From NCBI RefSeq assembly GCF_932526225.1, contig NC_064037.1, forward strand, positions 15,934,601 to 15,998,600: 64,000 bases of DNA, in the 5' to 3' direction. The stretch is from Nematostella vectensis. Its lineage: Eukaryota > Cnidaria > Anthozoa > Actiniaria > Edwardsiidae. The notes under the pieces were generated by a model. That model did not search any database. It saw only the letters and a program-made list of their open reading frames with translations, and was not told the DNA's origin. Shown here piece by piece: positions 43,859 to 53,904 of the stretch. The position numbers were made by a program, and so were the translations under genes. Numbering within the stretch: position 1 is the first letter of the stretch; each line of letters starts with the position of its first letter.

Positions 43859-44034
43859 TGTAATAAAAGGTGTTTACTTCAAAATTCGGTTGTTTTTTTT
43901 ACAATAAAGCTCTACAAAATCAAATCTACCGAGTGAAAAAACTACAACATAAGACAACGAGGAGCTCTATGCTCGGGGGGCCCATAAGATAAATAAGGGG
44001 CCACAGGGGGCCCAAAACAAATAATATTATAACA
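43859..44034 (-). repeat. 3' LTR
   Basis: 176 bp; identical to the copy at 48194-48369. It is the 3' LTR because the element is read on the minus strand. It contains aataaa-type words on the + strand and a ggggggccc-rich patch. Confidence 0.95.
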
Positions 44035-44080
44035 TCTCCCTTCTCAACAAAGTGTTAGGTTAAGTGTTCAATAAATGTTC

Positions 44081-47000
44081 TTAACAATGTTCAATAAGTC
44101 TTTGTGGTTTTTTGATAACCCTGCCAGATGCTGTGCTCATCGGTGTCGTCTCGTGTTGCCTCTCTGAAGACTTTGGTGGTGTAGGCGATGCTGTCACATT
44201 ATTGCTTAACTGTGTGGGGTTGTTGGTACTTTCTGGTGGTAGTTGAGGAATGGCTGGTATAACAAAAGGACTTGTGCTCATCGATTGATCATTAGGTGTT
44301 GAAATGATTTGTCGTCGATTTCTCCTGAAGACACGCCCACGCTCATCTCCTAATAAGTACGATCGGGGCAATACTTCTGCTTTCCTCCACTCAGCCTCCC
44401 GGTTTGGACGGATACGCACCTTATCTCCAACTTGTAAAGGAGGGAGATCATGACTATGACTATCATAATACTTTTTTGAAACACTCTGACGATGTTTCAA
44501 TGTCTTCACAACTTGATTTGGGTCAACAGGCTGAGGCAGTAGCAAACGTCGATGAGTCGGTAGTTGGGTACGTGTTCTCCTACTCATTAGCAGCTGAGCT
44601 GGAGACACACCTAAGTCATCAAAGGGTGTATTCCTGTATTTGAGTAATCCTTCAAAAGGATCTTTGTTGTCAGCAGCCGCTTTCTTTAAAATCCGTTTTG
44701 CGGTCTGAACTGCTTTCTCGGCAGCTCCATTTGATTGTGGATACTCTGGAGAGCTTGTGGTGTGACGGAAACCCCACTCATCTGCAAACTTTTTGAACTC
44801 ATGTGAACTATTAAAAAGGTTTCTAGTGTTACTGTACTGGGAGCCATTGTCGCTCAGAACTTCCACCGGGATCCCAAACCTTGCAAAAATCTTCTTTAAG
44901 TTATTGATAACACAATTAGCAGTGGTTTGGCGTAACAACTCAATCTCAAAGTACTTTGAATACAAATCGGTAACAAGCAAATAGGAATGTCCGGCATATT
45001 CAAAGATGTCAGTACTGATCACTTGCCAAGGCAATCCAGGAACCTCACGTGGTAGTAGGGTCTCTCTTGGCTGTTGGTTTCGGAAGGCATTACATATGGA
45101 GCAGGAACTAATCTTGTCTTTGATCTGTGCAGTCATTGAGGGCCAGAAAACATATTCTCTTGCAAAACTGAGACTTTTGTTCTCACCCATGTGTGCGCCA
45201 TGAATTTCTTCTAGCACCTCTGCCCTCAACGATCTCGGGACAATGATTCTGTCTGCTTTGAATAACAAACCATCTTCTACGCTAAGTTCCTCTCTAAAAC
45301 TCCAGTATTCTCTCGCTAGCTCATCAAGTTGATGTTTTTCTGCTGGCCAACCTTTAACGACATATTCCATGACCACTTGAGAGGTAACATCGCAGTTTGA
45401 TGCTTCCTTGAATTTTTGCAAAGTGCTTGAATCTACACCAAGACTGTCAATTAAGTTGATTCCAATCATCTCTTCTGGTTCACTAACTGGTTTAGTGTCA
45501 CTAACTGGGGCTCTGCTTAAGCAATCTGAGATGAATTGTTTCTTTCCTGGCACATAACGAACATCAAGGTCATACTTTGTCAGCTTTAACAACATCCTCT
45601 GCAATCTCGGTGGTGCTTCATTCAAGGGCTTTTTGAAGATGGCTTCTAGTGGTTTGTGGTCGGTTTCAACTACAACACGACGTCCATAAACATAAGTATG
45701 GAACTTTTCAGTTCCCCAGACAATTGCCAGAAGCTCTCGCTCGATGTTGGCATACCTTGTCTCAGCAGGTGATAGTGTTTTTGAGCCAAATGCTACAGGT
45801 CTTTCGTCCTGCAGAATCACAGCACCTAATCCCGTGCCACTTGCATCAACATTAAGCACTGTCTCTTTGGTGTTGTCAAAATAGGCTAAAACTGGCGCTG
45901 AGGTAATGACTGCTTTGAGCTTGTCAAATGCATGCTGTTGAGGTGTCTCCCATACGAATGCGGTATCATTCCTTGTTAGCTGCGAGATAGGGCCCTGGAG
46001 ATCAGCTTTATGTTCAATAAATTTATCCAGATAGTTTACAGTTCCTAGGAAACGTAGTATGCCATCTTTATCGGTCGGGGCAGGCATCTCGTTGATAGCT
46101 CTTACCTTTTCAGGATCAGGCTTTAAACCGTCTGCAGTAAATAGGTGTCCAACGTAGTTGACTTCAGGAACTCGAAGTTTGGCTTTACGTGGATTGAACT
46201 TTAGACCTATCTCACGGCTCCTCTTCAATACTGCAATCATCTTGTGATCTAGCTCACATTGATTTCCACCATGTATCAAAAAGTCGTCAACGATTATTTC
46301 TACTGGTACTCCTGCGAAGAGTCGGTCCATCTCTCGTTGGTAAATCTCGGGCGCGGAACTTATGCCGAATGGGAGCCGCAGGAATCTGTATCGACCCCAG
46401 GGGGTATTGAAAGTCAGGAGCTTCGAGCTTTCTTCGTCTACTGGTAGTTGCCAAAAACCGCTGCATGCATCCAACGTTGAGAATATTTCAGCACCGGTGA
46501 GTTTGTTGGCAACCTGTTCCACTGTGGCCATCGGATAATGGGGTCTCTTGAGGGCTCTATTGAGGTCACGTGGGTCTATACATATTCTGATGTTGTCTTT
46601 GGTTGGTGGGCTTTTCTTTTCTTTGCCTTTTCGTTTATCGATTACTAACATCGAAGAGACCCAAGGGGTATGTTCTTCTTCTTTAACAATGATCCCATCT
46701 TCTTCCATCTCTCTCAGCTTCTGTTGAGTTGGGTCTAACATGGATACTGGGATCTTTCTGGGTGCGTGTATAACTGGAGTTACTGCAGAGTCTACCTCTA
46801 GGTGTACTTTGTTGGGTAACATTCCTGGTTTGTTACTGAAGCAATCAAGGTAATCTTTCAGAACAGGGTCACTTGTGAGGGTTGTGGTACTTTTGCTTTG
46901 TTCTCTGGACAAGTCGATGTTTGATGTTTGTGCTGATGGTGAATCTAGCAATGTGAGATCCATGAACTGTAGGACTTCAAGATCAAGGCAAGCCTCACAA

Positions 47001-48157
47001 CTTAGTAGTGGGGTGAACTCTCCATCAACTACAAGATATAACAGATCTATCTTTCGATCTTTGTACTGTGTTGGAAGGCGGACACATCCTTTAGGGTAGA
47101 TGGGCTTAGTCGCAAGCCAGCCCTTCAAAGGCTGGTGTACACGTTTCAACGGCTTGTTGGTGATGCTCTTGTACAAGTTGTAGGGGATGACAGTAGCCTC
47201 CGCACCCGTGTCTGCTTTCAGTTTGACCTCTTTTCCTGCTATCATGACTTTTATCAGGCTCTTTTTGGGTTGCTGGTTCTGTAACACGCTTCCGACTTCA
47301 ATGGATCCAAAGTATGTGTGGGTTTCGTTGCTGTCACTTGAGTCATACTCCTGTTCCACCACATGCACTTCTGGATCTTTTTTCTGTTTGTTTTTACACA
47401 TCTTTGCAAAATGGCCTGTTTTGCTACAAATCTTGCAATTCCTTTTAAAGGCTGGGCATCGTGTTGGGTGTGCAAATGAATGGCGATATCCACAGAACTT
47501 ACAAGACGGCTGTTCTTTCTTAACTTGGACTGGTTGCACAGACACTGTTTTACTTGGGACTACTGTCTGTGGAACAAACTTATACTTCTGCAGCTCAGTC
47601 GCCTCATAAGTTCTGCAGTAATCATGCGCGGTTTGTAGGGTAAGGTCTGGCTTTTTCAACAACTCCCCTCGCAATTCATCGCTGGTTACTCCCCCCACAA
47701 TACGGTCTCGTATCAATGAATCTCTAAGTGCTCCAAAGTCACAGTTTAATGAAAGCCGTTTTAGCTCACTAACAAAGTTGTCAATTCGTTCACCCTCCTT
47801 TTGGTTTCTAAGATTGAAGAGCAGTCGCTCATAAATGACATTCTTAGCTCCTCGACAAAGTTCATGGAACTTTCGGCACACATCACCATAAGATTCATTA
47901 CTCTCGCCTGCAGTATACACAAAGTGGCTATACTCTTCAATTGCACTCGGTCCAGCACAGTTAAGTAACAAATTAACTTTTAACTTATCTCCCTTGTCGT
48001 CCTTTCCTTTTGCAACCAAGTAAATTTCGAACTGCATTAGGAACTTTCTCCAATTTTCTGATGCATTCGCATCCAACACCAAAGGTCCCGGAGCTCGATG
48101 ATAAATTTCCCCACTTTCGGCCATCGTTTCCTTGTTTTGTCGACTTTTCTTTAACAA
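44081..48157 (-). CDS. Gag-Pol polyprotein of the Ty3/gypsy element
   Basis: One frame of 1358 codons; the start at 48124 (MAESGEIYH) is as plausible as the first ATG. Domains in order: Gag helical capsid (about residues 30-190); CCHC zinc knuckle CKICSKTGHFAKMC (241-254); aspartic protease with DTGAEATVIP (316-325); reverse transcriptase with a DACSGFWQLPV block and the IVDDFL catalytic motif; RNase H with NVDASGTGLGAVIL and TDHKPLEAIF; integrase with HHCC finger (H...H...CSICNAF) and catalytic core including STDIF, LSDNGSQY and the E of NGAAEKAV. RT before integrase places it in the Ty3/gypsy group. Gag and Pol are in one frame without a frameshift. No envelope gene is seen. All catalytic residues are present. 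Confidence 0.95.
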   Translation of the reverse strand: MLKKSRQNKETMAESGEIYHRAPGPLVLDANASENWRKFLMQFEIYLVAKGKDDKGDKLKVNLLLNCAGPSAIEEYSHFVYTAGESNESYGDVCRKFHELCRGAKNVIYERLLFNLRNQKEGERIDNFVSELKRLSLNCDFGALRDSLIRDRIVGGVTSDELRGELLKKPDLTLQTAHDYCRTYEATELQKYKFVPQTVVPSKTVSVQPVQVKKEQPSCKFCGYRHSFAHPTRCPAFKRNCKICSKTGHFAKMCKNKQKKDPEVHVVEQEYDSSDSNETHTYFGSIEVGSVLQNQQPKKSLIKVMIAGKEVKLKADTGAEATVIPYNLYKSITNKPLKRVHQPLKGWLATKPIYPKGCVRLPTQYKDRKIDLLYLVVDGEFTPLLSCEACLDLEVLQFMDLTLLDSPSAQTSNIDLSREQSKSTTTLTSDPVLKDYLDCFSNKPGMLPNKVHLEVDSAVTPVIHAPRKIPVSMLDPTQQKLREMEEDGIIVKEEEHTPWVSSMLVIDKRKGKEKKSPPTKDNIRICIDPRDLNRALKRPHYPMATVEQVANKLTGAEIFSTLDACSGFWQLPVDEESSKLLTFNTPWGRYRFLRLPFGISSAPEIYQREMDRLFAGVPVEIIVDDFLIHGGNQCELDHKMIAVLKRSREIGLKFNPRKAKLRVPEVNYVGHLFTADGLKPDPEKVRAINEMPAPTDKDGILRFLGTVNYLDKFIEHKADLQGPISQLTRNDTAFVWETPQQHAFDKLKAVITSAPVLAYFDNTKETVLNVDASGTGLGAVILQDERPVAFGSKTLSPAETRYANIERELLAIVWGTEKFHTYVYGRRVVVETDHKPLEAIFKKPLNEAPPRLQRMLLKLTKYDLDVRYVPGKKQFISDCLSRAPVSDTKPVSEPEEMIGINLIDSLGVDSSTLQKFKEASNCDVTSQVVMEYVVKGWPAEKHQLDELAREYWSFREELSVEDGLLFKADRIIVPRSLRAEVLEEIHGAHMGENKSLSFAREYVFWPSMTAQIKDKISSCSICNAFRNQQPRETLLPREVPGLPWQVISTDIFEYAGHSYLLVTDLYSKYFEIELLRQTTANCVINNLKKIFARFGIPVEVLSDNGSQYSNTRNLFNSSHEFKKFADEWGFRHTTSSPEYPQSNGAAEKAVQTAKRILKKAAADNKDPFEGLLKYRNTPFDDLGVSPAQLLMSRRTRTQLPTHRRLLLPQPVDPNQVVKTLKHRQSVSKKYYDSHSHDLPPLQVGDKVRIRPNREAEWRKAEVLPRSYLLGDERGRVFRRNRRQIISTPNDQSMSTSPFVIPAIPQLPPESTNNPTQLSNNVTASPTPPKSSERQHETTPMSTASGRVIKKPQRLIEHC

Positions 48158-48193
48158 TTAATATTCTCCAGTGGTTAACCTCTTCTGACACCA

Positions 48194-48369
48194 TGTAATA
48201 AAAGGTGTTTACTTCAAAATTCGGTTGTTTTTTTTACAATAAAGCTCTACAAAATCAAATCTACCGAGTGAAAAAACTACAACATAAGACAACGAGGAGC
48301 TCTATGCTCGGGGGGCCCATAAGATAAATAAGGGGCCACAGGGGGCCCAAAACAAATAATATTATAACA
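48194..48369 (-). repeat. 5' LTR
   Basis: Identical to 43859-44034; it should hold the promoter for the element. Confidence 0.95.
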
Positions 48370-49062
48370 CAGGCTCAAAAAGGAATTTATAATTTATACA
48401 ATAACCTATCTAGTTGGATGGAAATTTTACTTATTTTTAACTAATGTAAAGCTCTTTTTTGTAGATATTTTTAAGATGTCACCACACGTAGCAGTCACAC
48501 ACGTGACAAAATTGTCATGTGTGTGACAAAAACTTCTCTTCCACAAAACCTGATCTAATGTAACCTGTAAGACTGTTTTTATTTTATACAACAAGGCTGC
48601 TCTATTGATTTATAATCTGAAATATAAAGCTCATAGATAATCAAATATTTCATTTTTGAAAAAAAATGTATTTCTTGTGTCACGTGTGTGACATGATAAA
48701 TTTCCTAAGTGTAGTTTGACCCCATAAAATAGAGCAAAATTAAAATCCAAAATAATATTCATTCTTAAACACTTCAGTAGGTTCTGCTGCTCATGCTAAT
48801 TTCATTGGTATATGAAATATTTTTGTTTTGGTCAACTTCCAAGCCATAATACCAAAAGTGATTTATATCAACAATAGCCATACTAAAATAACGTAGTTCC
48901 ATTAAAAAGTTTTTTTCTTGTGAATATCTTTAAAAATAGACATTTTGAGTGCATACTAGCAAAATATAACATCCATAGCTTTGATTGAAATCAATAAATG
49001 CAATGTTCAGAAAGTTTTAAAAATTGGGAATACAGGCTCTATTTCCAGAGAATCGCCCTATA

Positions 49063-50243
49063 CAGTCCTTACTCTGAATACTTAGGTAATGCTCTACGGA
49101 CAGACATACACTGTTAATAGAAAGTCTATGCTTGTTGACTGGCACTATTGCCAGTTCACATGCCATAACCTGATCAGTGTAAACCAAAACTTAGATCTAA
49201 TAAAAAGAAATCATTTTAAAGTTTATGAACAACAGTATGGCAATTGTAATTGTAGTTGTTCCTATACTGTCATTATATTGAGCAATTAATCACAGTATAT
49301 GATTTGATAAAGGTAATTGAAATAATTGTATGATTCAATTTATTTAAGTAAAATATGTTGATAGTGAGTTCAACTGAATAGACAGAAAGAAAGTAGTGCT
49401 CTCACTAACCCTGAGGCAGACATGCAAGCAAATATGATGACAAAAACATCTATAAATAAAATTATCTATTATTAGATGGGTTCATTTTATATTGGATAGA
49501 TTGGATTGGCACAATGAAAAATCTGCAATGAGATGCTCTATCACTTTATTAAAGTCCTCTTTACAATGAATGGTCATCCTACTTGGCCTATGTTTTAATT
49601 TTTACTAAACTGCTAAATTATCAATGCCAGGATTGCCTAGGAAAAAGATGTAGTATTGTAATGCCTCACAGTGCTTTCCCTGCAAACAACAATTGCATGA
49701 TGTAGCATATTTCCTGTGTTTTCTTATTTCCTGTATTTTCATGTGTCTTGTGGTCAGGGCTGAACAGTGCTGGCCATGTTTGTACTAGACACTGGCAGAC
49801 AAGTTAAGTGTTGTTGAAAAAAACATGCAGAAGATTTTGTCCAAAAAAGGAAAACAGCTTTACAACATTTCCAACACTACATAATAGTATGAGCCAGAAA
49901 CCAACAAAAACTTGCACACATGCAAAGACCTCTTACACCCCCCCCCCCCCCCCCACCTTCCACACTCATGCACACGCTAACGCCCATGCAGAGCTCCCTA
50001 ACTCCTTGATGCGTATCAGTGCTTGCAGGAGCAGATCTAGGAGTGGGTGGAGGGGGTCCTCCCCCCCTATTTTCAGACTCTTGGGATATAAAATAACAAG
50101 AAATTTGGAAATTAAGGAAGAACTATGAATCTTGCCCCCCCTTTCTTGAAACTCTTGTCCCCCCCCCTTCCTTCCCTGGCTTGTACCTGAGAATTAATCT
50201 AAACAATATGCTGGCACTGTTTTACATGGTGTTGTTTAAAAGA
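49063..50243. other. intergenic, nothing recognised
   Basis: AT-rich, with C-runs near 49936-49955 and a mobile-element-like agatctaggag/cctcccccc stretch at 50030-50170. No gene supported. Confidence 0.4.
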
Positions 50244-53200
50244 TTACACTGTCGCGTGATCAGCACGTGATTCTTTTTTAGCCAACTTCAAGCCTCTCTT
50301 TCTCTTTGCTGCAGCCTCTATATCTTTAATACGCATGCCTAAAGTGCGGTCAGCCGTTGTACGGAGGTCGCCGTTGCTGAGAGAACGCTTGGGCTCAAGG
50401 GAGCTCTGTTGTGCCATGGTACTCAACTGTTCTGACCGTGACGTTACCATAAAGATCTTGAATTCTAAGGTTCCTGATTCAGTGAATCTGAAATACAAAT
50501 CGGAACACCTTTATAATAACTTTCCGTAGAAAAAGGCTACACTAGATTTGCCAACTGACATTGATATCAAGCATGATGTTGTCCTTCGTATTGGTCTATT
50601 GAGACTGACGCAAGAACGCATGTATGTATTACGGAAATGGAGGATATTCCTAAAAGTCTAATGCTGATACGAACGTCAAAGAAAATTGAGATTTGCTTCA
50701 AGTTTAATACGTAAATTCCTGATTAAGACAACAGTCTCCCACCCACTCACTCCCGCTGCAGTATTTCTGTCGCTTCCATGTTATTACTCTTATTACAACG
50801 TCACCGCATTCTTTTGCAAGCAACGCGTCTTACCTTTTCCGCGGAATATCCTTCAACTCCTTGAGGGAGAGTGTCTTCAAATAGCCGTGAACCCTCTGGT
50901 AATGATCATGGGACGGGTGTTCGTACATTACTTTTACCCCTCCTGGTTGCCTAGACAAGTCTAGGAGATCCCGGGGGGAGTACTTTTTGGCTGTCATTCT
51001 ATAACCTTTGCTCTGTGTTGAACACAAAGTGAAACTTGTTTTTATGACGTCATGCACTACCAAGGTCAATATGATGTTAGCGAAATGGTAACTAATCTCA
51101 ATAACTCTACATAGAATACCTTTGGCAAACAAGACGGATCTTAGCCTCCCTCGCAGGCGTTTTTAGGCAGGCGTCAGCGAGCGACGCCTGCGAAGGTGGC
51201 TAGGCGGATCCAGGTGTGGGCCAAACGCATATTTCAGGATTTTTTTAAGAAGTAAATACAATTTCTTTTAATGACGGCTTGTTGAGTAGACCATGGCGCA
51301 AGGAAAACGCATTAATCAGCCCCTCGTTACCAGTCTCACCTCGAAGAAGCTGTCACGCTGCTTTCTGTCCCCGTTTACGTCACCAATCTTCTGCCAGTCA
51401 GCCCACAGCTTGTCCGTGAATCCATGATGCAATAGGAACTCAGGGGCGTTAGCCGAGCTGGTTGAGCACATGGTCCCACCGCGCCCGCCGATGCGGCAGT
51501 GCATGTTATTATGAAGAGTGTCACGCAACACCATCTCGAACTTGGTGAAGTCGTTCCCAGGAACACGGTTAAGCTCGTGAACTGCTACTACATCTGGTGG
51601 GTTCCCTGTGGTGAGATAAAATGCGCAGCGCACTTAGATACTTGTCAATTGAGGGAACAGCTATAAGGAAATACCGCTCTTGTTGCCATATAAGGGAATA
51701 CCGCTCTTGTTGCCATATAAGGAAGTACCGCTTTCGTTGCCATATAAGGAAGTACCGCTCTTGTTGCCATATAAGGAAGTACCGCTCTTGTTGCCATATA
51801 AGGAAGTACCGCACTTGTTGCCATATAAGGAAGTACCGCTCTTGTTGCCATATAAGGAAGTACCGCACTTGTTGCCATTCAGCCTATTTAAAATGTTTGG
51901 CGCGTGGTCTTTGCGCGCTTAACTCAAAAACGTCACGTAAAGGACACATTCTCTCAACGATCACGTTTATGCCTCAAAAGTTACACCAATTTAAAGTTAC
52001 ATATATTACCGTTAAAACTTCTCTTTAAGCACCCGTGTCTGTTGGATGGGGTGGTCTTCCAGCGATTACTACGAAAAGGCCCGTTCACGACACACTGTCC
52101 CCGGCCGCCATTACCTCCGAAACCCCAAGGGGCGCTAGAAAAGACGTCATTAAACTGAAAAACAAAACGGACAAAGGTTTAGTGAATAATCACATGGGCG
52201 TTACGTCACATTGTAAGATAGTCACGTGGGTTTTAGTGGTTGTTACGTCATATTGTATAGTAGCATTAGTGTTACATCAGGCTGTACAATAGTCACGTGA
52301 GTGTTACGTCATTTGCCCAATAGTCACGTGGGTGTAAGCATATATTGTACAATAGTCACTTGTGTGCTACGTCATGCTTAACAATAGTCACGTGAGCGTT
52401 ACGTCATTTGCACAATAGTCACGTGAGTGTTACGCCATGCTGTACAAAAGTCACATGGGTGTTACGGCATTTTGCACAATGGTCACTTGGGTGGTATATC
52501 ATGCTGTGCAATAGTCACGTGGTTTTTTACGTCATGCTGCACAATAGTCACGTGGTTGTTACGTCATGCTGTAGGACAGTCACGTGGGTGCTAATAAAGC
52601 ATAGCAATCTAATGTGTTACATGACACGTTTTATTATCGCCTCATACCCCTCGTTTCCATGGTAACCCAGAGAACAGACTCCAGTCCCAGTAGGGTAGAG
52701 TGACGACTGGGTCGACTCTCCGCAGAAGGTTTTCGATCTCCAGCAAATAGAGGCGATGCCAGGGAAGAAACTGATCCGCCCTGAAAAGCAATCGAACTCA
52801 TTATCATTGGAGAGACGTAACCCCCCCCCCCTCCCCTCCCTAAGGGATAGCAATGCAAATTCCCAGGAATCCCCAGAGACTTTTGTAGATTTTCCAGGTT
52901 CAAAACTAGGTCAAGTCTCTTTATACTGGGGACTGTGACGCCCTCGTGGATCGTTCATGTCAGGCCAATAATCTTATAAAGCAGTCCGGATAAGACCTTA
53001 TATGGTCATATATTCAGAGTAGTCATTAGAATTAGTTTGCGTTTGAACGCTTGCTTGATTTTACTAGTATAGAAGGCTATACTTACTTATGAATTCCGTT
53101 TTTGAAGTTGTTTGTGTGCGTCGCAATAAGTTGGTCGTAAGATCTTTTGTAGGGGTCCTGTGTAGAAACTTTAATCAAAGCGTTGATAAACCGCATCCTC

Positions 53201-53904
53201 TCCTTCCATGGCATGGAGGTAAAGTCCCTCCGGATCCGAAAGCAATCCGTCATCCCGCCCCTCCTACACGTACAACGCTCGCTTTTCCCATTGAACGCGA
53301 CCTGGCCTTCACTGCACGAGGCTTGGCTACCAGGCTCACCAAACGGCTTCAGATAACACTGACATGCTTCAGTCACATGACCTTGAAAGTACAAAGATTT
53401 GTGAAAGTGGACTAACCATGCCGCCATTTTAGCACAATACGTAGTCACACAAAGCATCCATTTCCATCGGTTAATTTAAGCAAGTAACTGAGATACTGTA
53501 AATGAAATATCGTTCATTAAGATTAGCCTTCTTAATGGTGGATCGATATTTTGTTTTTTTTTTTGTAAATAGATCGCTTCATTTTCAAATGTCCCCCGTT
53601 AGCCTTAGAGCACAGCTCCCGGTACCAAAACCACATTGCCTCTTCAACCCATCCCCATCACAGCATTCATTATCTGCCCAGTTGTTTTCTTTTTTTATTA
53701 TTATTTCAGAAGCGGCGGATCATTTCTCTAGCCTAAAATTGTAGCCTTGAAAATATGCTTCACTGGGAAAGAGTCATCAGCCCCGAAACCTAGAAACGTA
53801 CCTGCGATGAAGGTGATTAAGACGCAGCATAAATACACGAGACTTGTCGTGGCAACTAAAAGAGAAGTAATATGACAATAAGCAAAGTCTATTGAAGCCG
53901 TCAT
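50244..53904 (-). CDS. tyrosinase-family copper oxidase, seven exons
   Basis: Exons 5' to 3' on the minus strand: 53802-53904, 53087-53381, 52648-52780, 52010-52154, 51340-51605, 50834-51012, 50244-50487; 454 residues with matching phases. Exon 1 gives a hydrophobic signal segment ([15 protein letters not shown]). A cysteine-rich stretch follows ([21 protein letters not shown]). CuA ligands are H123 (IATH), H132 (GIH) and H141 (FLPWHR). CuB ligands are H257 and H261 (TLHNNMHC) and H285 (EFLLHHGF). LPYWDW and the GPFRSNRW block are typical of tyrosinases with secreted or luminal active sites. All six copper histidines are present, so it should be active (o-phenol or catechol oxidation). The C-terminal tail (from residue 375) is basic ([14 protein letters not shown]), without a membrane span. 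It may serve pigment, cross-linking or defence; the sequence does not decide. Two minisatellites sit in its introns. Confidence 0.93.
51140..51205. repeat. palindromic gcctcgcaggcgt hairpin
   Basis: agcctccctcgcaggcgt and acgcctgcgaaggtggct are inverted around a short centre. Probably a small non-autonomous element in the intron before tyrosinase exon 6. Confidence 0.6.
51660..51882. repeat. 27-bp minisatellite in tyrosinase intron 4
   Basis: Eight to nine copies of ataaggaagtaccgctcttg plus ttgccat. It is open in four frames only because of the repeat. Confidence 0.95.
52195..52605. promoter_or_regulatory. array of E-box and CRE-like motif pairs in tyrosinase intron 3
   Basis: About eleven degenerate units of 30-70 bp with the pattern aatagtcacgtgngtgttacgtcat. 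Eight have an exact TCACGTG (E-box, MITF/TFE-type core) and about six an exact TACGTCA (CRE half or full). The spacing between the two is near 8-10 bp. It is a minisatellite by origin; the regulatory role is inference. Confidence 0.55.
53425..53540 (+). repeat. dispersed repeat, copy in tyrosinase intron 1
   Basis: gccgccattttagcacaata then acaaagcatccatttccatc and ggttaattta; same family as 10947-11080. Confidence 0.55.

Larger units (their letters stand above)
43859..48369 (-). mobile_element. intact Ty3/gypsy LTR retrotransposon
   Basis: The element is 4511 bp. Its two 176-bp LTRs begin TG and end CA in + orientation and look identical base for base. The flanks carry the target duplication caggc (43854-43858 and 48370-48374). 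On the minus strand a tRNA-type primer site (tggtgtcagaagagg) follows the 5' LTR, and a purine tract (gagaagggagatg) precedes the 3' LTR. One open frame fills the interior. Identical LTRs mean a very recent insertion. It sits inside the DNA transposon. Confidence 0.96.
40918..49062 (-). mobile_element. decayed DNA transposon with TATAGGGCGATTCTC ends, carrying a nested LTR element
   Basis: Left end tatagggcgattctc (40918-40932); right end gagaatcgccctata (49048-49062): a perfect 15-bp inverted repeat. If TATA is the target duplication, the inverted repeat begins GGGCG. Subterminal repeats of gtcacgtgtgtgac type occur inside both ends (near 40937, 41115, 41325 and 48495, 48520, 48680). The internal coding region on the minus strand is a pseudogene. 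Without the nested retrotransposon the element would be about 3.6 kb. Superfamily not assigned. Confidence 0.75.
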
